From Haemonchus contortus (Eukaryota; Nematoda; Chromadorea; Rhabditida; Trichostrongylidae): DNA of 64,000 nt. Each line of letters begins with the position of its first letter. Position 1 is the stretch's first letter. The DNA lies in assembly GCA_000469685.2 (NCBI GenBank), contig LS997562.1, forward strand, positions 29,038,177 through 29,102,176. Reading direction: 5' to 3'. Position numbers and translations under genes: made by a program. This document shows, one piece after another, positions 55,001-64,000 of the stretch. The notes beneath the pieces were generated by a model. It saw only the letters and a program-made list of their open reading frames with translations, was not told where the DNA came from and ran no database searches.

Positions 55001-57760
55001 ATTTAAAAAAATCGACACCATATTTATTAATCTTTGCAGTGAGGCGCGAAGCCGTGATCGCAGTTTTTAGGTTGATATTCATGAAAGCATTCATATGTTT
55101 CGGAAATGAATAGAAGAACAAGGACGTTTACAACCACGTCGCACGTTAAGAGCCACACTTCGCACGAAGGTTCTAGCTACGCTTTTGGAAGTGCTTCTGC
55201 AACTTAGAAGCATATAGTTGATCTGTTGTTTCCATGTACGGACGCTTGCGTAGGAACTGTATATAAAAGATCTGATGATGTAGCGAGTAAGGTCAAGTAC
55301 GACGTCGTTGGGCTGACCGAGACGAGAAGGCATCGTCCGCTGCACACCGTTTCCGGGACTGGAGAAGAACTGTTCCTCAAGACGCGAAATCAGAGGCATC
55401 TGCGGTGTCGGTTTCCTCGTCAATACGTTTTTTGGCCATGAATATAGAATTGTACGAAAGCTTGACAACCTAAATCGAATGCCTGGATTGAAAAGATGTG
55501 TCTCAACCCCAGTTCTAACAGTCTTGTTGCCTATGCACCCAATTCAAGCTACGAGGAAGAGGAGCTGGAGGTGTTTCACATGGACTCCGTTTTACAGAGG
55601 CTCTACAGAGAGAACTATAATCTGTTCGAGGTCATCGTCGATGATTCCAACGCTAACGACAGATTAATGGCTGAAGAATTACGAATCGGGACTCACACAT
55701 CATCACAGGACCCACTGAAGTATCGCGCTATCCAAAATTATTAAATCGTTGTTTAATTAGTCTTATACGTCTAGATATCTGTTTTCTCATTCGTTCGTTC
55801 CCCTTTTCTTTCTGTACGCAGCTTCTAGTTCACTTTGCATACATCGCAGCTGGTTCCACAGCCATCGTTCGGGATGTAGATCCATTGCGATAGTTCAGCT
55901 TTTGTTTCTCATCAATGATCAGACTCACCGTGGTAAAGAGTGAGGACACAACCGATGGACTGTACGAGCAGCTGCTGAGAGCCCGAGGAGGGAATCGTGC
56001 ACATGTTATAGGCATGCTCGGGCGTCTGATGCGAGAACATCTCTTCCAATTTCGTTCGTGACAGGTCCGCCGCATCTGAACAAGGTAAAAGGTTCAATTG
56101 AAATTCTACATTATGCTTCTCCCTAGTTGTGGTAACCAAGTTTTAAAAGAAGACGATTAATTAGACTACGCTTTTATGGAAAAACTAGAAGGATGAACAT
56201 GTTCGGAGTACGCAAGGGAAACGAAATTATACCTCTGGAGTAACCTATTCAGAGCCGCACATTTAGGGTATCAATCCGCGACTCGACACCCGAAACATGC
56301 CTGTGATAGCAACAAACAGCGCACTACTACACGCATGGCCCAAGGATCGAGTCTGGGATGAGCCATCTGAACCATCGGTTCCTCAGGGCATTGGTACCAC
56401 GCTCGTTTGGGAGGATAAAAACATGACTAGTACGTCGGTTGAACTCAAGCCATTGTATAAGCCCTCTACGTTTCAGGAGGTCGCCACGATTCTGAATAGA
56501 AGTAGAAGGCAGGGGCATATCCAAGAGAAGGATCGATCTATGACAGACGACTCCATATAAACCTTTCATACGCAGTTTCAACATGCAAGTGAAGGGATTA
56601 TACTAAATGTAAGTAACGAAGGATAGCTATGTCAAAAATGTCCTAAGGAAATTTGCGTTCTCATCTGTCTCGGTGAGGTTGGATTGGGTTACTAAGTGTG
56701 AGTCGGTAGATACATTCTGCTTTTAGAGAATCTCCCCGACACTTCTTGACTGTGTTCGATGTTTGATTGGAGGAAGTTTATAAAAATTTCGGAACGACTA
56801 TTGCTCCAGCTTATACATGAGCTGAGCAATTAATTAACTTGCGTTTATAGTCACAAGTTCATCGTACCTATCGCCCTCCCCGGGGGACGGGCGTTAGGAA
56901 CGATTTTGGGTAATCGATTTGCCGCACGCGGCTGTCGCGGACCACTCATTCGCCGTCATTACAGCTATAACGTTCTTCATTCAGCTCAATTGATATGCGA
57001 GCAATATTTTATGCATAATTCTATATTAGAACTTTTGTTCCTGTATTTCTTACCTACCGCTGCATCCTGCTACATCCCTTTGCGCGCGACGCCCCTCTCA
57101 CAGCGACGCGACAATTTCGTTCCTAACGCACTACACCCGCCCTCCTCGAGGGCGGGTGTAGGCGAGGGCGCCGAAAAAAAAGAATAAAGTGATATTAAAC
57201 TTTCGGTGACACAGCTCAAGAAGTAAAAATCACAACAATAACTTTTTTGCAGGAGTTCATAACGAATATTTACCGTGACGGAGTTTGAAGTATGTCAGAC
57301 TGTATGGAGTCAACACCGCCAATACCTGAATCACAATTCAAGTAGTATAAACTGAACTAAAACAACGTTTAGAGGAATATTTCCTCCCAGTATTCACAAG
57401 AAAAGCATGAACGTACGGATCCAGCAGAGGGTAGGAATTCGCCAACAATAATATCGATGATAGGTCGTCCTATAGGCTGCTCGAGAAGGATTGGATCTTT
57501 TTCACTCCCACCTGGGTCGAGTATTGACAGCACACCATCTTCACCACCAATAAGCAACTGATCTGTTTGAATAGGGGTTCATCAAAGAGAAGGAGAGTAC
57601 TAAGGAGACGGGAATCATTAAGGTGAGGTCTAAAAAGGAACGTGCAAAACTTCGAAAAAAGCAGGAACGTACCTCGGGTTTCAATGAGTGCTCCAACGCT
57701 GATACATGAAGCATTTGGGTAGAGATTTGAATACCATTCACTGATTCGAAATAACGACAT
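49002..57760 (-). CDS. bbs-9: BBS9 / PTHB1, BBSome subunit
   Basis: BBS9 is a scaffold subunit of the BBSome, which moves membrane proteins in cilia. Exons, 5' to 3': 57760-57673, 57562-57417, 57325-57274, 56122-55929, 54743-54580, 54084-53898, 53533-53404, 52465-52385, 52337-52234, 52104-52043, 51573-51490, 51396-51339, 50872-50564, 50499-50413, 49800-49649, 49592-49440, 49388-49233, 49169-49002, about 791 residues (human about 890). Start MSLFRISEWYSNLYP matches human MSLF. Beta-propeller pieces include LLIGGEDGVLSILDP, FDWTFNLGDTCVD and VSIGYLGTEPN. The GAE-like part includes YKLTLDSDHP and the C-terminal helices RYRVQTDQP and GERSREMRAIEAL. One junction (57274 to 56122) is out of phase by one base, so a border there is wrong or a base is missing. 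Introns hold SINEs and an inverted-repeat element. Confidence 0.93.
49835..50325. mobile_element. MITE-like element with 14-bp inverted ends in a BBS9 intron
   Basis: AAAGGCACAGTTCA at 49,835-49,848 and its exact reverse complement at 50,312-50,325 bound 491 bp without a coding frame. GGT occurs next to both ends and may be the target duplication. It sits in the intron between the exons at 50499-50413 and 49800-49649, which would otherwise be about 120 nt. Related ends occur near 51,741 and 36,506, and the inner sequence GGACGAG...GGGGTA recurs near 51,835-51,895. Confidence 0.65.
50938..51218 (-). repeat. SINE copy in BBS9 intron
   Basis: GGGTGCGCCCCGTATTCTAC, TACAATGGCTTGCGATAGCC and GGGATTCGAACCCGTGAC (B box on the minus strand), ending at the A-box side GCCACTTGCCACTACACCAC. 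It occupies most of the intron 50873-51338. Confidence 0.85.
51735..51970. repeat. Partial copy of the 49.8-kb inverted-repeat element
   Basis: GGAAGGCACAGTTCACAATA near 51,738 and GGTTGGACGAAAATGCGACG...GGAAGGGGTATTTGGACGAG near 51,835-51,895 parallel the left half of 49,835-50,325. The right terminal repeat was not found. Confidence 0.5.
52735..52995 (+). repeat. SINE copy in BBS9 intron
   Basis: Plus orientation: GGTTATGGTTGTGGCAGGTG (A-box side), GGTTCAAACCCCGCC (B box), CATCCTTACGGAGTCGGTTT, and end CATCCCTCAGACGAGATTGA. Nearly full length, in the intron 53403-52466. Confidence 0.85.
55140..55745 (+). pseudogene. Dead RTE-type LINE endonuclease fragment in BBS9 intron
   Basis: KYDVVGLTETRRHRPLHTV (55,292-55,348) and VAYAPNSSYEEEELEVFHMD (55,528-55,587), followed by DDSNANDRLMAEELRIGTH, are the endonuclease signature of nematode RTE elements in broken frames. 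The GDFNA box has decayed to DDSNA. Only the 5' part is present. It is antisense to BBS9, in the intron 55928-54744. Confidence 0.82.
56265..56545 (+). repeat. Degraded SINE copy in BBS9 intron
   Basis: TGGGAGGATAAAAACATGAC, GTCGGTTGAACTCAAGCCAT and TTCTGAATAGAAGTAGAAGG match the SINE body in plus orientation with many changes. Confidence 0.6.
57131..57161. repeat. Perfect 13-bp GC-rich hairpin
   Basis: CTACACCCGCCCT (57,131-57,143), 5-nt loop, AGGGCGGGTGTAG (57,149-57,161), in a GC-rich island of BBS9 intron 3. No T-run follows, so it is not a simple terminator. Confidence 0.85.
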
Positions 57761-58055
57761 TCAGCTGATCCACTTTTTGTTCAGTCCAATCATTGACATT
57801 AGCAGAAACGTGCTTGAATTCAATACGGCGCCTCCAGTAGTCATGGTTACCAGGGCACAAAGGGCCCCCGTCTTTCAACTCGCATGCAGCGCAAGGTAAT
57901 CTCTTGAACAAAGTTCGGAAAATTATTGAAAATAAAACTGCTAGGTGTCTGCAGAATGAATTGACCACGTACTGTAGGCCGAGAGTTCAAGCCTTCATAG
58001 CGCATCTCTTTTTTGAATGGGAAGTAGGCAAGCTTGCTGCTTGTTCTCTCCAAAG
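57738..58055 (-). CDS. 3' end of an unrecognised gene overlapping the BBS9 start
   Basis: A last exon (57902-57738, ending TGA) is joined in phase through a 70-nt intron to an exon ending at 57973 and open up to about 58,055. Encoded residues include KLAYFPFKKEMRYEGL, LPCAACELKDGGPLCPGNH and DYWRRRIEFKHVSANV. Cys and His residues may bind metal. Its final codons overlap the BBS9 ATG (57760) in another frame on the same strand. Upstream exons were not settled; 58,204-58,090 also looks coding. I do not recognise the family. Confidence 0.5.
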
Positions 58056-58209
58056 ATGATAGTAGCTGCTAACAATTGTAATTTCTCGGAATACGAAGTA
58101 GAGCCATCTATTCGCAAGGGTTCGAGCGGATGAGCGCTAAATTTGAGAACATCGACTTCAGTAGCTTTTGGTGACCGGCCACCCTTGTCATTTGATTTGA
58201 GCACTAGCA

Positions 58210-61200
58210 GCTTTTGTCATCGCCTCCAATAGGAATGGGTGAGGTAGTCCCACCTCATTAGGAAACTATTAACTCAATTCGAATACAGAATCTCCGAATG
58301 TGATATAACGGTTTACGTTCCTGTTTTTATTTACATTTCCATATTGTCCCTCGCTCTTTCAGCTAATATGGGGCTTTTGGCAGGCATAATCCCCCGACAC
58401 TTGAAAGACTGTCTATCACCCGACAACCATTGAAATACTTGAACGCCTCATTATTCTATGATATTACTGCTCTGCACCTTCCTGATCGGCAACGTCCTAT
58501 GTATTTTCAATGACTTAAACTGACAATTAAAATACTTCCTAGGGGATTCTTCCTTTTGACATAAGAAGAGCAACTGCTGTGTTAGGAGTGTACTGTTGAC
58601 AGGGGAAGGGTGTCGACAGAGAGCAACCATTGGTCTTTTATGCAAAGGATACCTGGATGTCGATTATCCTGGGCATTTGACATTTGACAACGACATTAAA
58701 CCGTTTTCCTTCGTTTCAGCATTCCCAAAATAGATACTACCTACCTGATTTAGGTTTAGGATTGCTACTACAAAGACAGTTTGAATACTTTTCTAAGTTC
58801 AGTTTTGATCTATCTCCCCCATAGACAAAATGTCCCGTACTTTTGTTCTAATTGAAACCCTAACAGAAAAATATTCCCATAAAAAGTCGAAGACTATAAA
58901 TTGCATATCTATTCTCAGAAACACATCGCGGCCTTAATTGGCACGATATCATATTGCTGTTTTGACGAACGTTCGGTCTCATAACGGCTTCGAATGTGTC
59001 TCAAAACTTAATCGTCACTTTGGGCTCGGAAACTAATGCAGAAACGTTCACTCGGATAGCTCAGCCCTATCGATTTGCTTCTTTCATCTCACAACAGGAA
59101 CCGATCACTGTAGAGCTCATACAAAGAGCAAGAATAAACCAGATCTTAGTTTCCCATACATATGATAATTGGTGAAGTGGGGTTGCCAAAGAGCGTCACT
59201 TAAAACACTAGCCCGCCAGATCGGCTGTTAGGTTGACCAAGATTTCCGAGTTAGAAAGCTCCATTTCGGGACCTTACCTCCACAACGGACGGCAGAGACA
59301 TCATTTACGCAAGTTTGTATGGAAGTTTCTCAACATTTATGGCATACAAAAACTTTAGCCTCGATTAGTAAAAAGTATATTCATGAAGCCCATCAATAAC
59401 AACTTCAATGCGGCCGTCTCCTGGAAACGAATCTTAGTGTACAGATTACCATTTAACACGGTTGGCGAGTTATGGTCAAAACCTCAGACGGGAGGACTCA
59501 AACCCGTAGTTGTGCTATTTAGGCACGGTGGCCTTCCCGTTTGACATCAACTTCGAACACGTTCTTCCAACATTCGCAACAAGAGTAGGCCATTTTTCGA
59601 ATTGTAATAGACCGCGGGACGACCACCTGCCTGCATGGCTTTTGTACCCTACACGGCCTCGCGTAACCGTCATGCTTTCCCAGCATTCTAATTCAAGCGC
59701 TCCCATTCTAAAATCTTCAGAAAAATTGAGCGTCGATTGAAGACTACCGCGACACTGGACAATGAGTACGAGTCCAAGCTTCGCAATCTCGGCAATGATT
59801 ACAAGCCCAAATCCTCGCAAGCGACCTCACAAGCGAGGATTATGCTTTCGACACTTGAAAAAGTCCGCCATGGTCCTCTTTCAACCCGAAATTCCCATGA
59901 TTTATAACCCAAAAAAATTCAAATTTCCAGTGTTACCTAACACCAGCAAAAACCAAAAGTCGAGAAAAAAAGAGCATTTAAGGAAAATAATTTAGATCTA
60001 TGACAAGAATTTGACATCACAACAATGAACTCGGATGAATAATAACCCACACAAAAATTGCATAAAGTGAATACATAATTACTAACCAAAAATACTATAT
60101 GATATGTGAACAAGGGGTTTAGAACGTCCCATTTGTCCTATATGTTTAAAAATGTCTACTTCGTCTTCTTTGTTTTCTTCTCTTCTCGCCTTGCTCTACG
60201 TTGGCTCTGTCTCTCCTCCTTGGCCTTTAGCGAGTATACCAACTTGTACGAGCAAAATCCTGAAATGCGAAAACTCAGTTGCAATATAAATGAAGCATTG
60301 GTAGGACCACCAAAGGAGAACACAAATAACTGTACCAAAAAGTCCAGTACCAGACGTACTGGATGAGCACCCGAACAGACGAATCGTCGCCTAGAAGCGC
60401 TAGTCAGTCTCGAGGTTCGGAAACCTGCCTTCAGGGCACTCGCTCCCTTGTCCTCGAGCTGTTTTCTACAACCAATAGTGCAAGCGAATTATGATTGACA
60501 AAAACATTTACTATGCAAAGACCTCATATGGAATTAACAGTAACTTGCGGACACTCCGGCATTTTGGACGATTTCCAACATCGCTTTCATACTACACCTG
60601 TACAATTTCTAGGTCGCATCAAGAATTATTTTCACCAGGTGGACTTGGAAGAAATACCGATTAAAGAATGTGCGACATAATTCCCGATCCGCACAGCGAG
60701 CTAGGACTCCTTGTTGGCTATTTCGCGGCGCAATTCAGCCCGGAATGCGTCAAATCTTTGACGCGTACGTCCGACTGTTTGCTCGGCATCGAACTGCATG
60801 ACCGTATTCACTCAAAAAACCACACTGCAACACTGTACATTCGCACCACACAATCACTTCTACTGCACGTGGTGGGTTCTACAAGTGCTTCAAGGCTCCA
60901 AGTTAAAGATGAGAAATTATATTATGTGCATACGCCTTAGTCAGTTCGAGTACAAATTCAACACACGAGAAGGTAGCATCTTAAATTTACATCTGAAGTA
61001 CCTAAATAATAGAATTGCGAAGGTTGGCTTCACACTTCGTACTTGCCGATTTGTAATTCACTGTGGGCATCGACCTCAATCGATTTCCCCAAGTCAACTT
61101 CCCATGGTGGCACTTAACCCAGCGTTCAAATGTCCTATCCCCACTTCTCATCCTTTTTAGTTTCGACGAGTGCTACAGAGTGGAAGGTACTAATGAGCAG

Positions 61201-64000
61201 CTCCCGCCGCTCCCGTGCGGCTGCTTGGCGGTCATGGTTACATTCCTTTTATTTCTCTAGCACTGGAGCGCAGAAAGGTTTGCATGCCAATTTCAAAGAT
61301 GCACGCATGACCCCCTGGCCACCCCGCCAGACCATGGCCTTGCCCAAAGCCCTTCCATGCGTCATATATCTGGGGGGTAAAATTTGTGCATTCAAATAAG
61401 GTTATGCCGTGAAATTAAAGACATAGTCTACAGAAATTCTACAAAATTCGGAAATGCACTCTGTACTGTCACTCCATTGTTCTATATTCACACTTTGTCA
61501 AAAAATGTGATTCTGAGCAGTTTTCCAGTCCAGCGCAGGCAGATTAGGAACGAAGCGAGTGGTTTAGTTAAAAGAGCGAAGCAGAACAGGCGTATTGGAG
61601 GGCATCAAATGTTTCAAAACCTAATACGAGTCATGGAATTGAAGAGTTTCAAACAATGCCGGTCACCTATCGCCTTCGGCTCGCGACCCAGTAGAAAGTA
61701 TGGAGTCAATTTCGCCTTTTTTTGAACTCGAAAATTTCAGCATAAAAGCTGATTGGTTGCGCATGCTCAAGGCCCAAATACTCTTTTATGCTTTTTCTTT
61801 TTCCTGCACAGCCACAAAGTTTAACCATTCGTCTTAGTGATGTCCTGAAATAGCTGATAGAGCCGAAGAGGGCCACTCGATTGAAGAGCAAATCTTCCGT
61901 ATGCGCATCTCAAATAAACCTTCAACAAATTTGTTTGCGTGATTTACTGGGCTGCAGAATCAATGTGTGAAGCCGAGTGCATCGTTCCTCACTGTACATA
62001 CATGGCAGGTTTTAGGATGGCTTTTTAAATCGTATTCCATCAACTCAGCAATTAAAAAGCGTGGAACCATTCGAAACCAAAGCGCGAGATATTTTCTCAG
62101 CTAAGAAACATTTCTATGCAGTAATAGGGGGTCGTGTAGTTGGCTAACCCCTCCCCCCGTGTGTAGTCAGTAAATGAATGTCTGATAGGATACAAGAAAT
62201 CTTATAATCAGAAAGTGTAGAGGTAGTGGATCGAGGTCGCTCCAAAAGGCGATATTTTTTGTTGTTGCCAAAAGGAAAAAACACCCCGCTGCCTCATTTT
62301 TGAACACACAAGGAACTAGAGAAAATAGTATTTGCACATCTGATGAAGGGGAGACGTCTCGGTTAAACTCAAGATAGCCTTTGTGAAAATGTCATCAAAA
62401 GAATCATCACGTCGACGAGTTAGCAGAAGCAATCTGGAGTTTTTGCCTTAGTTTCGTAGGCCAAAACGTTCATAATTTGAGGGACGATGAGTAAAGTTAA
62501 ATAACGGCCCATCTATTTCGCAACTTTTTACTTCCACGACAATCACGATCTTTTTCTCAAAATCATTAAAGGTCGATGAACAGTATGCGTCATGGCTCAT
62601 GAATATGGCATGAGCAATGACATGGCAATGACATCGTTTCCTATGAATTCAGTAGCATTCGTGTGCTATCTTGAATATATATGGAATATATGATAGTTTG
62701 AACCAGGAATCAAATTTAACTATATGTCTATGGAACGCCCAAACCTATCCATCTGATCGCTTGCCAATTAGGTAAAGGGATAAAAAATACGTAACAACGG
62801 AGGTACTATAAAGGAGGGGCCCAATGAGAGGAAAGGTGAAAGGGCGTAATACAGTAAACATGGCAAATTCTAGTCTTCTAAGTATACGCCCTTCCACTAC
62901 CGCTCCCAATGACTGGGGACCATATGCCTTGACTCATTTAAATTTATCTTGACGACCGGCTTTCTCGATTACAACAGGATGTGATATTCAACGGGCCTCC
63001 TTGTTTATGTTCCTTTCGAAGACTAAAACAGCGAAATACTCCAAAGTATACACTTGTGAGCTCAGAACCGAGTGGAGGCCTTTTTCTGTATTCACTGTCT
63101 TTCTCTGGAGATTTTTTTAATTAGAGCCACGCGGTGGAGCACATTAAATTCCAGGTTAGTCCCTTTTATACCCTTCTTCAAAACCTTCACTAAACATAGC
63201 TAGGAAGAAAAGCAAGTTCCAGCGAGGAAGTTCCAACCGAATTGTCAAATGAGGTCTGGTCGACAAGATAATCAATCAAAAGGGTAAGCGTAAAAAACGT
63301 ACTAGAAGTGCAAGCAAAGAAGTCCTAAGAATTGAGAGCATTAAACTTGGGACCACATGCACTTGGAGCGAGCTAGCTGTCACCAACGTTTTACCTTTAT
63401 TTTTTGATTTCCCTAAGAGCTGGAAGCTGCCACAACCGGGAAGAGCTTTTCGTAGCTACTTTCGGGTAACCGCTGAGCAAATTCCGAAATGATTTTGAGT
63501 TCAGGGTCTCGAAACGCGTACCTCGGTTCATTTATGCCCTTAACGAGTTTTCAGCGGGGTCTGATAACTAAACAGACAGCAAAGGCACTCAGCTATAGGT
63601 CTGTACAAATAATCATCCAACAAAGAAAAGATAAAGAAGAAAAACATTAAAAAAAACAATGTGGGAGGAAAATTCAAGATGGTAAAAAATTGTTGTAAAG
63701 CTAATAGACTGTCGCCTAAACCTACACCCCGAAGAAACGCCGGGCGAGTTGTCGCGAGACATTTGTCAAGTTTTTGGACATTTGTCAACTATATAGCTTG
63801 TGAATCAAGCAATTCGTTGCGGGATCCACGCTATCGACTCTACTTTCGTTTCATTTTGGCTCTACTTAGGAATTGCTGTTCGAAGAAATGATGTTAAGGG
63901 TGTCCGCACCCATGAGATATCCGAAATTAAGGGAAAAGATGACAATATACGTTGTTTGAAAGGTAAGCTGTCGTTTTGTTGAGGAATATTGGCTTTTTCA
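58210..64000. other. Right end, no recognisable gene
   Basis: 5.8 kb with only short open frames. 59,500-59,960 keeps three overlapping frames with few stops and looks like a decayed repeat. 60,106-60,366 encodes a short hydrophobic N-terminus (FFVFFSSRLALRWLCLSSLA) without other evidence. Nothing here reaches the standard for a gene call. Confidence 0.5.

Noticed and set aside
60106..60366. Small secreted or membrane protein gene
   Set aside because: Hydrophobic start but no splice sites, motif or neighbouring support; composition does not differ from nearby non-coding DNA.

Overview
The window is nuclear DNA of a nematode, most likely a clade V / strongylid (hookworm-like) worm. Host genes are cut into many small exons (35-330 nt). 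Many introns are 45-90 nt with TTTCAG/TTTTAG acceptors, and the rest is degenerate transposon debris. No bacterial operon, viral genome, CRISPR array or rRNA gene is seen. Exon coordinates were worked out by hand from splice sites, reading phase and remembered family sequences; no search was run.

Left third (1-24,779, minus strand): one very large gene, the N-terminal part of SMG1, the PI3K-related kinase of nonsense-mediated mRNA decay. I place 35 exons, of which one is tentative. The gene runs off the left edge before the kinase domain. A complete Tc1-type transposon (1,297-2,879) sits in one intron. Two consecutive introns of 9.8 and 2.4 kb (6,632-18,957) hold a dead RTE-type LINE, a tRNA-derived SINE and simple repeats.

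Middle (24,780-41,900): intergenic and transposon-rich. It holds an unusual GC-rich inverted-repeat array (26,810-27,063), a dead Tc1-like fragment (27,140-27,560), and an RTE-type LINE (minus) split by a Ty3/gypsy LTR retrotransposon (29,289-33,565; 5-bp target duplication GTTAT). A second dead RTE fragment (plus, 34,300-35,270) and a degenerate tandem array follow.

Right third (41,900-58,200): an unrecognised 166-aa basic nuclear-type protein (plus, 41,948-42,992), then IMP3 of the U3 snoRNP (plus, five exons, 43,764-48,509). BBS9/PTHB1 of the BBSome is convergent to it (minus, 57,760-49,002). The 3' end of another minus-strand gene overlaps the BBS9 start codon. Intron 1 of IMP3 holds antisense coding-like sequence and an 84-nt hairpin. 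The last 5.8 kb holds nothing I can name.

The host genes serve RNA surveillance (SMG1), ribosome biogenesis (IMP3) and cilia (BBS9). Their clustering is probably old nematode synteny, since from memory C. elegans smg-1 and bbs-9 both lie on cosmid C48B6. I did not find a clearly new molecular system. The most unusual signals are the 26.8-27.1 kb inverted-repeat array, the antisense locus plus hairpin in the IMP3 intron, and the nested transposon histories.
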